NCBI GenBank assembly: GCA_004335835.1
Contig: RWJK01001813.1
Span: forward strand, 43,641-86,004
Length of the DNA: 42,364 nt
Direction: 5' to 3'
Origin: Scenedesmus sp. ARA3
Lineage: Eukaryota > Chlorophyta > Chlorophyceae > Sphaeropleales > Scenedesmaceae
A program made the translations under genes and the position numbers. The notes below the pieces were generated by a model that had not been told where the DNA came from, made no database searches, and was given only the letters and a program-made list of their open reading frames with translations. Shown here piece after piece: positions 19,541 to 31,065 of the stretch (positions are counted from its first letter, which is position 1; each line of letters starts with the position of its first letter).

Positions 19541-22500
19541 ATGCTGTTCCTCGCGCAGATGGTGGACGAGGCCTTGGGCCTGTCCAACCAGCTGAACAAC
19601 CTCAGCAACCTGCTGACAACGTACCTGCCAGCAGAGCAGGTGGCGCTGCTCAGCGAAGCAGCAGCAAAGCTGCCAGGAAGCCTCACACTGCCTTCACCTG
19701 GCATGCTGGTGGTGTGGAGCCTTGCTGCGCTGCTGGCGCTTGCTGTGCTGGAGCAAGTAAAGTTCCAGTTCGGGCGCCTGGGCAAGGGCCACCGCCTGCC
19801 AGGTGCGTGCACAGATATGTCTAACGTTGTAGGGTGCTGTGTAGGGACGGCAGGCATCGATTCGCAGCAGCAGACACAGCAGGTGCAGGCGTGCGTGCCA
19901 GCTGCAGCAGGTGCAGTGCAGTGGTCAGGTGCAGTGCTGTGGTCAAGGGCATTTGGCGTTGTTGATGCTGGCGCTACAGCACAACTGCAACAGTCCTGCA
20001 AATGCGGTTTGCGGTTGGATATGATGCTGCTGCAGCCGCTAGCTTGGCCACGCAACTTGTGCCTTGCTGGCAAGCATGTAGTCTGTTACGTCCTGCAGTC
20101 AGTGCTGGTATGGTTCAACACGGCTGCGTTTTCCTGCATAGCAGTATGTGTATGTCCTGTACATATGGGCACACGGTGCACTGCACACGTGCCGAGTCCT
20201 GCAAGGTGTGCTGCCCTACCTGTGAGACCTTCGAACATGATTTGCTGCTGTAAGTTGTCGCCGATTGCCTGCAGGGCCCAGCTTCACTGCGCCCTTCTTG
20301 GGCAGCATTGTAGAGATGAAATGCACACACATCTCATGTTGAAGTCCTGCACCCGTTGCAAGCAAACATAGTTGCTGTCCCTCTGTTCCTGCAGGCCCCA
20401 GCTACACCGTGCCCTTCCTGGGCAGTATGGTTGAGATGGTGCAGGAGTGCACCCCGCACACAACAGCATAACATCTGCAGTCATGCTGAACCCACATATC
20501 TGCCGCTGCACCTCCCTGCCTGCAGGGCCCAGCTACACCGTGCACTTCCTGGGCAGCATCGTGGAGATGGTGCAGGACCCGCACGCTGCTCTATCCTATT
20601 CATCAAGCTCACAACCTCTGCTGCTGCCCTTCTGTTCCTGCAGGCCCCAGCTACACTGTACCCTTCTTGGGCAGTATGGTTGAAATGGTGCAGGACCCGC
20701 ACGCCTTCTGGGAGCGCCAGCGCGACTACTGCACGCCTGGGCTGTCATGGAACAGCATCGTGACCAAGTACATGGTCATGGTGACCGACCCAGCCACCAT
20801 CAGGCACTGCTTCAACCACAACAGGTGTGTGTGCGGGGTGTGGTGAGGGGCGTGTTGCTGCATGCTGGTTAGCCAGCCGCCCAGCTGGCTTCCTGCTGCT
20901 GTGCTTGCCGGTGTGCTTGTTACTGCCCTCGCTGCAGCACAGGTATGCTGCCGCTGCTCCTGCATCCCAATGTGGTTCCACCATGTCGTGTATGCTAGCC
21001 CTGCTTCTGTTGCTGCTGCCTGCTGCTGGTTGTCTTCTGCTCTGTTTCTTCCGCAGCAAGGACACACTGCTGCTTGAGCTGCACCCCAACACATTGTATC
21101 CTGTGTTGAAGCCAGCTGCTCTGGTTCTGCCTGCCTGCTTGCTGCCCTGCTGGTGTGCTGCTGTCACTCCCGCAGCAAGGACACACTGCTGCTGGACCTG
21201 CACCCCAATGCCAAGATGATTCTGGGCACGCGCAACATCGCCTTCATGCACGGCCCCGAGCACAAGGTGCGCAAGCAGCAGCAGCAGCAAGCAGCTGCAG
21301 CAGTGTCACTTTTATAAGCAGGGCTGGCCAGCAGCTGCAGCTGTGTGTTCGCAAGCGGCGCTGGAACTGTCCCGCAACACAGCAGATGCAATGATTCTGT
21401 TGCGTGCGCGCCAGCAGTCACTTCCCATCAGGACGTGTAAGTGTCAGCTCCTGAAGATGCGTCATGCGCCTGCCTTGGCGCCTCAAACCAATTACCCTGA
21501 ATGAGTACCTCACAGCCTTTGCCCCTGCGGTTTAACCCTCACCCCGCAGGCGCTGCGCAAGAGCTTCCTGGCGCTGTTCACGCGCCGCGCGCTGAGCATG
21601 TACGTGGAGCAGCAGGACCGCGTCATCAGGGAGTGGCTGGACAAGTGGGAGACGGCGCAGGTGGGCGGCCGTGACATGTTACGTAACACATGTCGTAACA
21701 TGTGACTTCAACACATTGTGTTGTGCCGTCGCAGCCTGTAGTGTACTATGTCGAGATCAGCAGGGAGCTACGTGCATAAGCGAGCGCGGATTTGCTACGA
21801 CCAAGCATCAACACAGCTTTTGGAAACGATCTTACCCTCAAACGATCTCTCTCTAAAATGTTCACACGCAAACAAACTGTGTTGTGTCTTCTGCTGCACT
21901 GTGCTTTGCAGGACGCCCAGCCCGGTCAGCCCATGGAGGTCCGTGACATGGTGCGCGACATGAACTGCGCCACCAGCCAGCGCGTGTTCATTGGTGAGTG
22001 TTTTGGTTTCCAAGGCGGCACGCAGGCAGCGGTCATGCACGGGCAGCAGTACCAGCAGCAGTATGTGGCGATGTTACCTGGACCCGAACGTTTCCATTGT
22101 GGCCAAGCAGTTCATTGATGCGCATATGCGTTCCCGTTCCAGACACATGTGAACACTCTATTGAACCCAAGTTTAATCCGCTTTTCAGGCCCCTTCCTAA
22201 ACGACCTTGAGTCAGGTGGACAAGGTGTTCACCGACTGCTACATGGACACATGTCCAAGGCGTAAAATCCACCGACTGCTACATGGACACATGTCCAAGG
22301 CCATTCACAATCACTAACCAACATCTCATTTATTTCGAACCTTCCTGCAGGCCCCTACCTGGACGACCCCAAGGTGGCCAAGTAGTTCACCGACTGCTGT
22401 ATGGTCATATGTCCTCGGTGAAACAACATTCAGGAAAAATTTGAACTAAACATGTTTGAATTTCAATACTATCCTGCAGGCCCCTACCTGGATGACCCCA

Positions 22501-24352
22501 AGGTGGCCAAGAAGTTCACGGACTGCTACATGGACATGGTGGGCGGCTTCCTCACCTTCCCGCTCAAGTTCCCGGGAACTGCGGTCTGGCGCGCCATGAA
22601 GGTGGGCGCGAAGTTTAATTGTGAAGAATGCAGCGGCAGAAGGTCTGCATGGATACAGCTGCGGGGCTTGTGGTTGTGCTGGGCGTGCAGCTGTCCGAAT
22701 TTCATGTGTGAAGGCGTTGCATACAGAAATGCTCACTGCAATGTTTGAGCCATCCGCAGGCTTGCAAGCGGCAGTCTAGACGCTTTCAAAAATGACCCGC
22801 TGTTGCTTGTCAGGCTACTCACCTTGGCTGTTGATGATTGTTTTTCTTGTTATTGCCTGCCTGCAGGGCCGGCCGTACATCCTGGTGGTGCCGGAGGAGG
22901 CGGTGCTGCCTGCGCACCTGTGGAACAACCACCGGAAAATGACACAATCTTTACAAGAGACATGTGTTGCCTGTTGTTTGTACTGCCTGCAGGGCCGGCA
23001 GTACATCCTGGTGGTGCTGGAGGAGGCTGTACTGCCTGCACACCTGTAATACAACAACCCGACAACGACACAATCTTTACAAGGGACATGTGTTGCCTGT
23101 TGTCTGTACTGCCTGCAGGGCCGGCAGTACATCCTGGTGGTGCTGGAGGAGGCGGTGCTGCGCAGCAAGGAGCGCATCAGGGCAGGCGCGGAGCCCTCCT
23201 GCCTGCTGGACTTCTGGACGCAGCAGATCCTCAAGGAATGCGAGGTGCGTGCTGTGCATTCATGCAGTGCAGCGCATGACGTACTACAGCAGCACCGGCT
23301 GAAACCTGACCATGCCACAAATCAACTGTACCGCGTTCACATGCCACACACCAACTGTTTCTGTTTGTGCCGCCCTGCAGGAGGCGGAGGCGGCCAACGT
23401 GCCGCCGCCCAAGTACAGCAGCACGGGCGAGATGGCTTACACGGTGATGGACTTCCTGTTTGCCAGCCAGGACGCCAGCACCGCCAGCCTGGTATGGGTG
23501 CTCACGCAGATGGCTGACCACCCGGACGTGCTGCAGCGCGTGCGCGACGAGCAGCAGGCGGCGCGGCCCGACCTGGACGCAACCATCACTGGGGACACAC
23601 TGGCAGCCATGCCCTACACGCGCCAGGTGCGTGTTTTGGTTTTAGCTTGCTTGACCTGCGGCGTGGAAGCCTCAAGTCTGCGCCGGTTGCGGCTTGCATG
23701 CCTGAGTCCCCAGTTCCTGCTTGTGTCGTCTCTGAAGCCTGCATCGCGCCTTGGGCAGTTGCTTGAGTTGTGGTGTGGGCGGGTTGAGTGGCAGTGCATT
23801 GCATGGTGGCTGCGGCCGGACCTGGATGCAACCATCACAGGCGAGACGCTGGCAGCCATGCCTTACACGCGCCAGGTGCGTGGTGTAATGCTTTGGCTTC
23901 GCTTGCGTTGCGGCGTGGAAGCCTCAAGTTTGCGCGGGCTGCGGCTTGCATGCCTGAGTACCCAGGTCCTGCTTGTGTCGTCTCTGAAGCCTGCATTGCG
24001 CTTTGGGCAGTTGCTTGAGTTGTGGTGTGGGCGGGTTGAGTAGCAGTGCATTGCATGGTGGCTGCGGCCGGACCTGGATGCAATCATCACGGGCGACACG
24101 CTGGCAGCCATGCCCTACACGCGCCAGGTGCGTGCGGCATCATGTCGTTACACACATTGATCATGTGATAGCAATGGGTGGTACGAATTATGTGCGATAT
24201 CAGTGGGTGGTAGCAACCAAGTCGTGGCAACGCGTGCGCTTTGTTCAGGCCTGCTGGCATGCCGCATATGGGGCGCCTCTGGACTCTGCTTTGTGCTGCA
24301 GGCAGCTGCAATGCATAGCAAGGCCTCAACATGCTCAGTGTTTCTCTCACAA

Positions 24353-24400
<48 letters not shown>

Positions 24401-26680
24401 CAACAGGTGGTGAAGGAGGTGCTGCGCTTCCGGCCGCCTGCCCCCATGGTGCCGCAGGTGGCCATGAAGCCCTTCAATCTCACGCCCAACTACACCGCGC
24501 CCAAGGGGGCCTTCATCATCCCCGACATCATCTCCGCCTGCAGGCAGGGCTACACAGACGGCGACAAGTTTGACCCAGAGCGCTTCGGGTGAGCGGGTTT
24601 GTGAGTTGACATGTTTGGAGTGAGAGCAACAGGAGTGAGAGTGACAGGGGTGTGCAGAAGAGCGTGGGGTGAGGCAGGGCTACACAGACGGCGACAAGTT
24701 CGACCCGGAGCGCTTCAGGTGAGCGGGTTTGACACTTTGAGATGGCATTTTGGATGAGAGCAACAGGAGTGAGAGTGACAGGGGTGTGCAGAAGAGTGAG
24801 GGGTGAGGCAGGGCTACACAGATGGCGACAAGTTCGACCCGGAGCGCTTCGGGTGAGCGGGTTCGACACTTACGACTGACATGTTTGGAGTGAGAGCAAT
24901 GGGAGTGAGAGGAGTGACAGGGGTGTGCAGAGCGTGGGGTGTGAGGCCAGGGCGTCTGGGAGAGGGAGGAGGTGTGAGGGCTATAGAGACGGCGACAAGT
25001 TTGACCAGGAGCGCTTCGGATGAGCGGTGTCAAGTGTTGCGGCTGTGACGCTGGATTGAAATCGGCGCACAACAGGAGCGACACAGCTCTTACGAGTGAC
25101 AGGTGTTTGGCATTGTGTATCGCTTGTTGCTCTGCCTGTTCTTACCACACTGCTCTGCCTGCTTGGTAACTGCTGCATGTACCTGCTACTGCAGTCTGCA
25201 GCGCAAGGAGGACGTCAAGTATGCGGGCAACTACATGGTGTCTGTTACTGTGCATTGCTTCTGGCAGTGGCTGACCTCACCACCCTGCTCTGCTTGCCTT
25301 TTGCATCTTCCTCCACCCTTTTGCAAACAAAACGCAGCCCGGAGCGCAAGGAGGACGTCAAGTTTGCGGGCAACTACATGGTGTTTGGCCACGGCCCGCA
25401 CTACTGCGTGGGCAAGGAGTACGCCAACAACCACCTCATCACCTTCCTGGCCATCCTGTCCACCAGCCTCGACTGGAGCCGCACACGGTGAGGAAATAAC
25501 AACAATGTAACCAAACATAACAATCTAGTCTTGTTTAAGTGAGTGGGGCTCTGTTGGACAAGGAGTAAGCCAGCAGCCACCTCATCACCTTCCTGGCGAT
25601 TGCGGCCACCAGCCCGGACTGGAGCTGCACACGGCGAGAGATGTAACACGAGGGTGCTGCTGGAACCACGGTGGATTAACCGGGACTAAGCCCAGTTGAG
25701 ACCACACAGCCCTGCTGGACAGTAGATAAGCGTATCAAGTATCGTTTATATACCTTCAATCGTAACCTTAAGTATGATTTGAATGTCTTGAAAGGTTGGG
25801 AGGCTCAGGTGAGTGCCACCTGGGGTTCATCACATAGGACCCCCACCTCGTGTTAACAGCAATAAGTCCAGCTGATTTGCAGGGGGACCGGTGCCGAAAT
25901 TCTTTTGATCGGGCATCTTTTCAGCGGTCTTTTTACCCGAAGTGTCCAGAGCACTAATGTAAATCGCGTAACCAATGTCAGTAAAGTTTTTCATTGACAA
26001 AACTATGGGCTTCTTGACAGCGTCTGGGGGCGTTTGGAAAGTTAAACATGGTCACTTGGGGTTTGCCTAGCCAGGATGCCACCGCTTGCACACAGCGGCA
26101 GCAAGCTCTGCAGCAGGAGCCGGTGCTGTTAATTGGCTGCCAGCGTGTGTCTCAGACGAAGGGCCATGTGGCTTTACGTGGAAAACGGACCTTTTGGCGT
26201 TCTGTGAACGAACAGCTACTGCGCTTCTGCTGCTGCTTGGTTCCAAATCAGACACCTGAAACTGCGGGGTCAACCTGCGTTGACTTGCTGCATTTGCAGG
26301 ACCCCGGACAGCGACCGCATCAAGTACCCGCCCACCATTCATTGTGCAGTGGTATGTGCCTGATCCTCATCAACTGCTGCACTTGTGCATTTGCAGGACC
26401 CCGGACAGCGACCGCATCAAGTACCTGCCCACCATTCATTGTGCAGTGGTATGTGCCTGATCCTCATCAACTGCTGCACTTGTGCATTTGCAGGACCCCG
26501 GACAGCGACCGCATCAAGTACCTGCCCACCATTCATTGTGCAGTGGTATGTGCCTGATCCTCATCAACTGCTGCATTTGTGCCTTGCAGGACCCCCGACA
26601 GCGACCGCATCAAGTACCTGCCCACTATCTACCCCTGGGACTCCATCTTCACCTTCAGCAGGAGGGCAGCAGCCAACTAA
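19541..26680 (+). CDS. CYP710: CYP710 sterol C-22 desaturase (cytochrome P450)
   Basis: Puts the C-22 double bond into the sterol side chain, an ER-bound late step toward ergosterol-type sterols. Eleven exons join in phase to 547 residues: 19541-19802, 20644-20824, 21176-21266, 21550-21660, 21912-21993, 22480-22601, 23119-23244, 23381-23626, 24407-24588, 25338-25487, 26590-26680. Visible: N-terminal membrane helix (MLVVWSLAALLALAVL); GPSYTVPFLGSMVEM and DPHAFWERQRDY; NIAFMHGPEHKALRKSF; I-helix FASQDASTAS, diagnostic of CYP710/CYP61 rather than CYP51; K-helix KEVLRFRPP (ExxR); heme loop FGHGPHYCVGK; and closing IKYLPTIYPWDSIFTFS. CYP710 over fungal CYP61 by the green lineage. The start is the first ATG in exon 1. 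TGTAA at 27164-27168 is the likely poly(A) signal. Eight of its eleven exons are flanked by partial copies. Confidence 0.95.
20271..20690 (+). repeat. Acceptor-side shadow copies of CYP710 exon 2 (three plus the real one)
   Basis: GCAG acceptors followed by the GPS(Y/F)TVPFLGS coding start occur at 20271, 20391 and 20522, then the real exon at 20644 (periods about 120, 131, 118 bp). Each copy carries 45-65 bp of exon and is cut short; reading on from the second hits a stop. Confidence 0.92.
21055..21100 (+). repeat. Shadow copy of CYP710 exon 3 start
   Basis: CGCAG|CAAGGACACACTGCTGC appears here, 120 bp before the real exon start at 21176; flanking intron sequence (tgctgcctgc) is alike. One clear copy. 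Confidence 0.85.
22180..22410 (+). repeat. Broken shadow copies of CYP710 exon 6
   Basis: Copies of the PYLDDPKVAKKFTDCYMD start occur at about 22186-22270 (rearranged, with an internal repeat of accgactgctacatggacac) and 22351-22410. In the latter, AAG-AAG has become AAG-TAG, so it cannot substitute for the real exon at 22480. Confidence 0.9.
22861..23165 (+). repeat. Tandem 126-bp copies of CYP710 exon 7 start
   Basis: CTGCAG|GGCCGG followed by the YILVV-EEAVL coding stretch occurs at 22861, 22987 and 23113 (real), period 126 bp twice. The period equals the full length of exon 7 and keeps the reading frame between copies until a TAA at 23047-23049. Confidence 0.92.
23570..24130 (+). repeat. 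Tandem copies of the CYP710 exon 8 donor end plus intron
   Basis: Starts of the gacctggaygcaa block at 23570 (real), 23819 and 24071 (periods 249 and 252). Each copy keeps CGCCAG|GTGCGT, and the intron sequence between is also repeated, so three equivalent donors exist. Confidence 0.93.
24541..25030 (+). repeat. Tandem copies of the CYP710 exon 9 donor end (x4)
   Basis: The QGYTDGDKFDPERFG end (real at 24541-24588) recurs at about 24672, 24805 and 24975. The first two extra copies keep TTC(A/G)GGTGAGC donors; the last has GGATGAGC, so its GT is lost. Confidence 0.93.
25196..25645 (+). repeat. Shadow copies of both ends of CYP710 exon 10
   Basis: A copy of the exon start (CGCAAGGAGGACGTCAAGT) lies at about 25201-25240, before the real start at 25338. 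A copy of the exon end lies at about 25558-25637, after the real end at 25487, with KEYAN changed to KE-stop. Confidence 0.9.
25640..26285. other. Atypical sequence in CYP710 intron 10
   Basis: About 640 bp with fewer GC-rich triplets than its surroundings, no CAG/CTG run until 26090, and no resemblance to neighbouring exons. It could be an old insertion. I see no terminal repeats or coding similarity to a mobile element. Confidence 0.35.
26296..26640 (+). repeat. 97-bp tandem copies of CYP710 exon 11 start (x4)
   Basis: TTGCAG|GACCCC followed by the DSDRIKY coding stretch occurs with its acceptor at 26296, 26393, 26490 and 26586 (real), periods 97, 97 and 96. The first three diverge after PTIH, reading CAVVCA-stop. 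Confidence 0.95.
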
Positions 26681-29600
26681 GCAGCAGCACCCAACCAAGC
26701 AGCAGCAGCACAGGAGTTGTGCTGCTGCCTCCGGGGGGCGGTAGGGGGCAGTTTGCGCTTGCGCACAGCTGGTGCGACGTAGCTTGCTCCTGGTGGGCAC
26801 TGCAAACAGCAACTTTGTTTGTGTTTGTTAGCAGCATTCAATCGCTGCTTGAGCAGGGGCAACTGCTGCTGCATCAGCTGCCCCATGCTACTGGCCTTGC
26901 TGCTGTTGGTGTTTGTGCTTGTGGTGGTGCCGTGCAATCAGCAGGCAGCTGTACTGCTGCCGCTTGCTGCACTGCCTGCGCTGCTGGTCGTGCTGCTGCT
27001 GCAGCAGCCGCTGGCGCTGCTGCTGACAGCGGCGTCGCTGCTGCTGCTGGCAGCAGCATTGGGTATAATCCTGCTGCTGCGCAGGGCTTGAGCAGGGATG
27101 CAGCTGCGATTACAGCCGCCGCCTAGCTTGCGGCTGGATGGCTTGACAATGGCTTGACAGGTGTGTAAGAGTGATTGTTGTGTTTTGGTTACGCAGCAGT
27201 CTGACCCTGTGGTTTGCAGCTGCTGCATGTTGCGCGTAGTCTAGGCATGTGCGCCGGCAGCGAGCGTTTGACTTGGGTCGTCTGAAGTGCAGCAGTAGGG
27301 CAGGGTGGGAGGGTAATTCGGCGAGTGATACACCGGGATTCTGCGGTACGGGGTTCTGGCAGTGTGTACTTGCTGCAGAGTTCTGCAGTCTCTGTTGTTA
27401 TTTGCTCATGTTTGTGTGGTGCGTGTGGTGCCAGATCAGCAGCTGGCCCTTATGTGAAGTGCAGGCATGTGTGTGCGCACGCTGTGTACACATGTGTGTG
27501 CTGCCGTTCCGTTAGGCGCAGCAGTGTTGTGATTCTGGTGGATGTGCATGCGAGGCTGTGCAGCTAGCCCTCAACATGCAGCTAGCGTGGAGGTTTGAAC
27601 ATCACATCTGTTGCAACATCTTGCACGGCAATGAGTGCACTGCAGCAAGCTGTGCATGTCTTTGCTGCCTTGTGTGTGCGCTCTGCTGTCCTTGCGCGGC
27701 AGTGCAGAGGAAGGAGCAATGCAAGTCAGTGGCAGGAAGACGATGAAGAATATCATGCTACTGTTGGTTTGCACTGCATTGCATCCGGAGATGTGCAGCT
27801 GGCAGTGCCTGCATGACAAGCTTTTTCCTTGTCCAGGGCAGCTAGTAGGAGCAGAATGCATCTCCAACTTGCATTCAGCACCAACAACAGCCGCAATCTG
27901 TCGATTGCTTGTCACAATCACGCAGCATCACACCGTAGATGACTGTTTAGGCCAATCTGCAGCGCAACAAGCATCCCTATGCTGTGCTGCCGTGTGTGTT
28001 CATCTTGCAGGCTTGTGCGCTTGTATTGCACGTGCTGCATACGTGCTGCCCGCAGTGCGCTTGCAAGTCACTCCAGGTGCCAGAGTGAGGGGTGTGCTGT
28101 GCACGCTGTACTAGCCAGCTCTCACATAGTACTGTGCACTAGTGGCCCTGCTGTGTGTGCATGTTTCTAGCAGATTGTGGTGCTGATGCCGCTTTTGGGG
28201 GAAGGAATAGCAGAGTTGTCCATCAAACATGATGGCGCCGTCAGACATGCTCCAGTCACAGGGCAGTGGGACTGCGGGTGACGCTGTTGCGTCGACATTT
28301 GCAGTAGTTGCTGCAGCAGTAGCAGTGGCTGTCAGGCTGAGTTACTCGCAGGCGCTATGCTGCACCTGGCAGGCCGTTTCCCAGAACGCCACTGCCTCAG
28401 GATTTGCAATGTGTGTAATAACTTGCCTTCGCGGGATTTGTTGAGCATTGCATGCTTGCGCTATGCTACTAGTGGTTTTGCAGCGTCTGCGCCTGCACTG
28501 CATAATCGTACCGGGACATTCCCTGTTACACGCGTAAGCTCCTCGCAGGGGTCCCCAGCATCCACGCTTGATACTGAACCCACGCCTGTAGCCAGCCTCA
28601 AACTTCACATGCAGACACGCTGGAGGGTCAACCTCACACACTCATTCTCTTCAGCCCACACGCTCAACAGTTGCTGCACTTGTTGTTCTTCAAGCACACA
28701 TCTCTCACACACAACACAAACGCACACACCTGCACGGCACAGCACAGCTGAATGCACCAAGGGCAATGCCACTGTGGTGCTGCAACATGTGCTTGACAGG
28801 CGATTGGCTAGCCTTCCCGCAAAACCTGCACCCTGCTCACAAGCCAGCCCAAACTTGGGAGCACCCAGGGATCAGAAGCGAGGTTCACAGCAAGCGTGCA
28901 TTGGCTTCGCCAGCGAAATGTCACGAGAGCTGTATGCTGCTACGTGACTGCTGCTGGTATGCAGGAGACACAAACTACGTGTCACTGGCGTGCGGCATGT
29001 ACGGCAGTACGGCCCCAGCCAATCACATGCCGCACAAGCTGTGGTGTTATGACTGTCTGACAACCCATGCGGAGCCCCGCCGAGCATGAAAGTCAACACA
29101 TAGGATGGTCTGATGCTTGCATGAGACAAGTTCTGCAGAGGCATGGCACACACACTGGCACGCGCACAAAGGTATGTCTTCTTCAGGAATCGAGATAATT
29201 GGAGGCCATGCTGACTGTGTTCTTCAAATATCAGCGACAAGTGACGCCTGTCCACAAGAAGCCAGGTGACAGTCCGATTGCTGCACCCTGCTGCGGCAGG
29301 TGCATACGTAACAGCTGACAGGCAAAACAGCACCAGAGTGCCGATGCAGTGACAGAACAGACAACAACAAAAGCAACATCAAAACAGGAGAAAAAAAGAG
29401 GAGATAGGGAAACAAACCAACCCGAAAGAGCCCTGGAAACGGTGCTCTGCCAGCAACAACAGCCAGCTCTCACATGGACTTGCCAAGAACGCCCAGCTGC
29501 GGCACCACGCTTGCACTGCTGGCTGTTGCAGGAACCTGCTGTGCCGCGGCAATTGAGCAGCAGGCGGAGAGGCCGCTCCTTCAGCTGCACATGCCAGAGC

Positions 29601-31065
29601 TGCACTCCCTGCAAGGCTTCAATGACACCTTTGTGAGCCCTGCCAGCATCACTGCGCATACTGTGCTGCTGGGTCCGAACTACCAGCTGCAACAGACACA
29701 CAAATGATGCTAGCCAAGCAGCTGCATTGCAAAGAGTAGAGGGTCCTGCAGGCCCCAGCAAACTCACTTTGAGAAAGGCCAAGGCTTGCTGAGAAGCATC
29801 CGAAACAAAACGACTACCATGAAACAAGCGCTAGACAGCTGCTGGATCGCCTTTTCCTGCAAGGCAGACTGCTGCTGCCACGCGCCAGGTGCAGAGATAG
29901 CACCCGCAGCAGCAGACGGCAGCTGACTGGCGCATCCAAACCACGCAACACACTTCCAACACCTGCCACACACACATGACCACACAACACGGTTCCTCTT
30001 GTGTGTGTGTTGCCAGTCTCACTAGCGCAGCAGATCCTGCAAGAGTTGCCGTCCGGAGTAACCACAAGCATGCTGTGCTTGTGCTCACTGTTGCGCAGCA
30101 CACAGCATGTGGCTGGTTGTAACGCACACAACCTGTCACGCCCAAAAATGACAGCCCGCGTGGGGCCGGCCCGTACAAAAAGAAGCGAATGAGAAAGCAT
30201 CCGTGTCAGCCTGCTTTGCTCAGCATGCAGATCATGCATGTGGTCTGTCAAAAGGCACCCACGGCATCGTGTTGAAAGATAGTCAAGAGTGACTGCCTAC
30301 TTGAGATGCAAAAACGGTCCCAAAACATGCCCCCACAACACACCCAAACACACAGCCGCACACTACAGAACACCCACCACACAACAGACACCCGCCAAAC
30401 CACAAAACACAGCGTCCATGGATGCAAGCACAGCAACCCACACAACACGCTGTCGCTCAGCCGAGAGCTGTTGCCTTATGCTGCTTCATTCACACACCAT
30501 GTGGAAAACACAACAGCATCAAACCAGACGAAACAGCACAACATATCACGCAACAACAGTGCAAGGTGCATGCAAAGCTGCTAGCACCCAAGCTGCGTTG
30601 CTGCCGCAGCAGCAGGCAGCAGCAGGGCGTGGTCGCTGCACGACACCCGCAGGTCCGACTAAATTGCTGATACTGCTAACACATCAGACAAACAAATGTC
30701 CACATACAGTACCACAGCAGCCCCAAATGCCACCCTCCCAAATGCACAAACAGCACAGCACAGCACAGCACCAAGCCCAGCCTCCACGACTCCCAAAATG
30801 GCCACGCTAAAGTCCACCTGATGATGCCGTGTGCACATACGCTTCTCTGAGGCTTGGGGATGCGGCTGTCCAGAGCGCCAGCTGCACCAACGCACTGTGG
30901 GCAGCTGCTGCAATGCAACAGCAAAGCTCACATGCCCAGCTGGCAACCCTACTGGCTGTGGCTGTACACAGCCTAGCGGCACCAGAGCTTGCAGGACAGT
31001 TGCTGCTGCTGCTGCTTGCATGGTCCCTGCCCCCGCTGCTGCTGCTGCTGCTGTGCCTGCCGGCA
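26681..31065. other. Long region without a recognised gene
   Basis: 26681-27168 is the CYP710 3' UTR, rich in CTG so that false Leu-rich ORFs appear. Beyond it I cannot name a gene. ATG ORFs that lack obvious repeats are 28357-28947 (+, 196 codons) and 29474-29707 (+, 77 codons, with a hydrophobic signal-like start). On the minus strand, open stretches at about 30251-29814 and 29764-29510 read protein-like and have possible splice sites (GTGAGT after 29764; CTGTTGCAG before the next block), but I could not join them consistently. A CA-rich tract lies at 30318-30420. Confidence 0.4.
30318..30420 (+). repeat. CA-rich strand-asymmetric tract
   Basis: Nearly G- and T-free on the plus strand (acacaccc, caaacacaca types), i.e. 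GT-rich on the minus strand; with similar AC-rich sequence to about 30560. It is downstream of the SAP30-like stop and may be part of its 3' region. Confidence 0.6.

Noticed and set aside
26296..26620. Regularly spaced direct repeats of about 97 bp resembling a CRISPR array
   Set aside because: The repeats are copies of the first part of CYP710 exon 11 with its acceptor, the spacers repeat too, and the genome is eukaryotic.
19541..26680. CYP51 (sterol 14-demethylase) identity
   Set aside because: I-helix FASQDASTAS and the closing PTIYPWDSIF pattern are CYP710/CYP61 traits; the CYP51 I-helix pattern is absent.
26819..27091. Very hydrophobic 90-codon ORF after CYP710
   Set aside because: Its Leu/Ala content is just CTG/GCT repeat read in one frame; it lies in the 3' UTR.
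29510..30251. Multi-exon minus-strand gene at about 29510-30251
   Set aside because: Individual stretches look protein-like and some splice sites are good, but no set of junctions keeps one frame, so no model is given.
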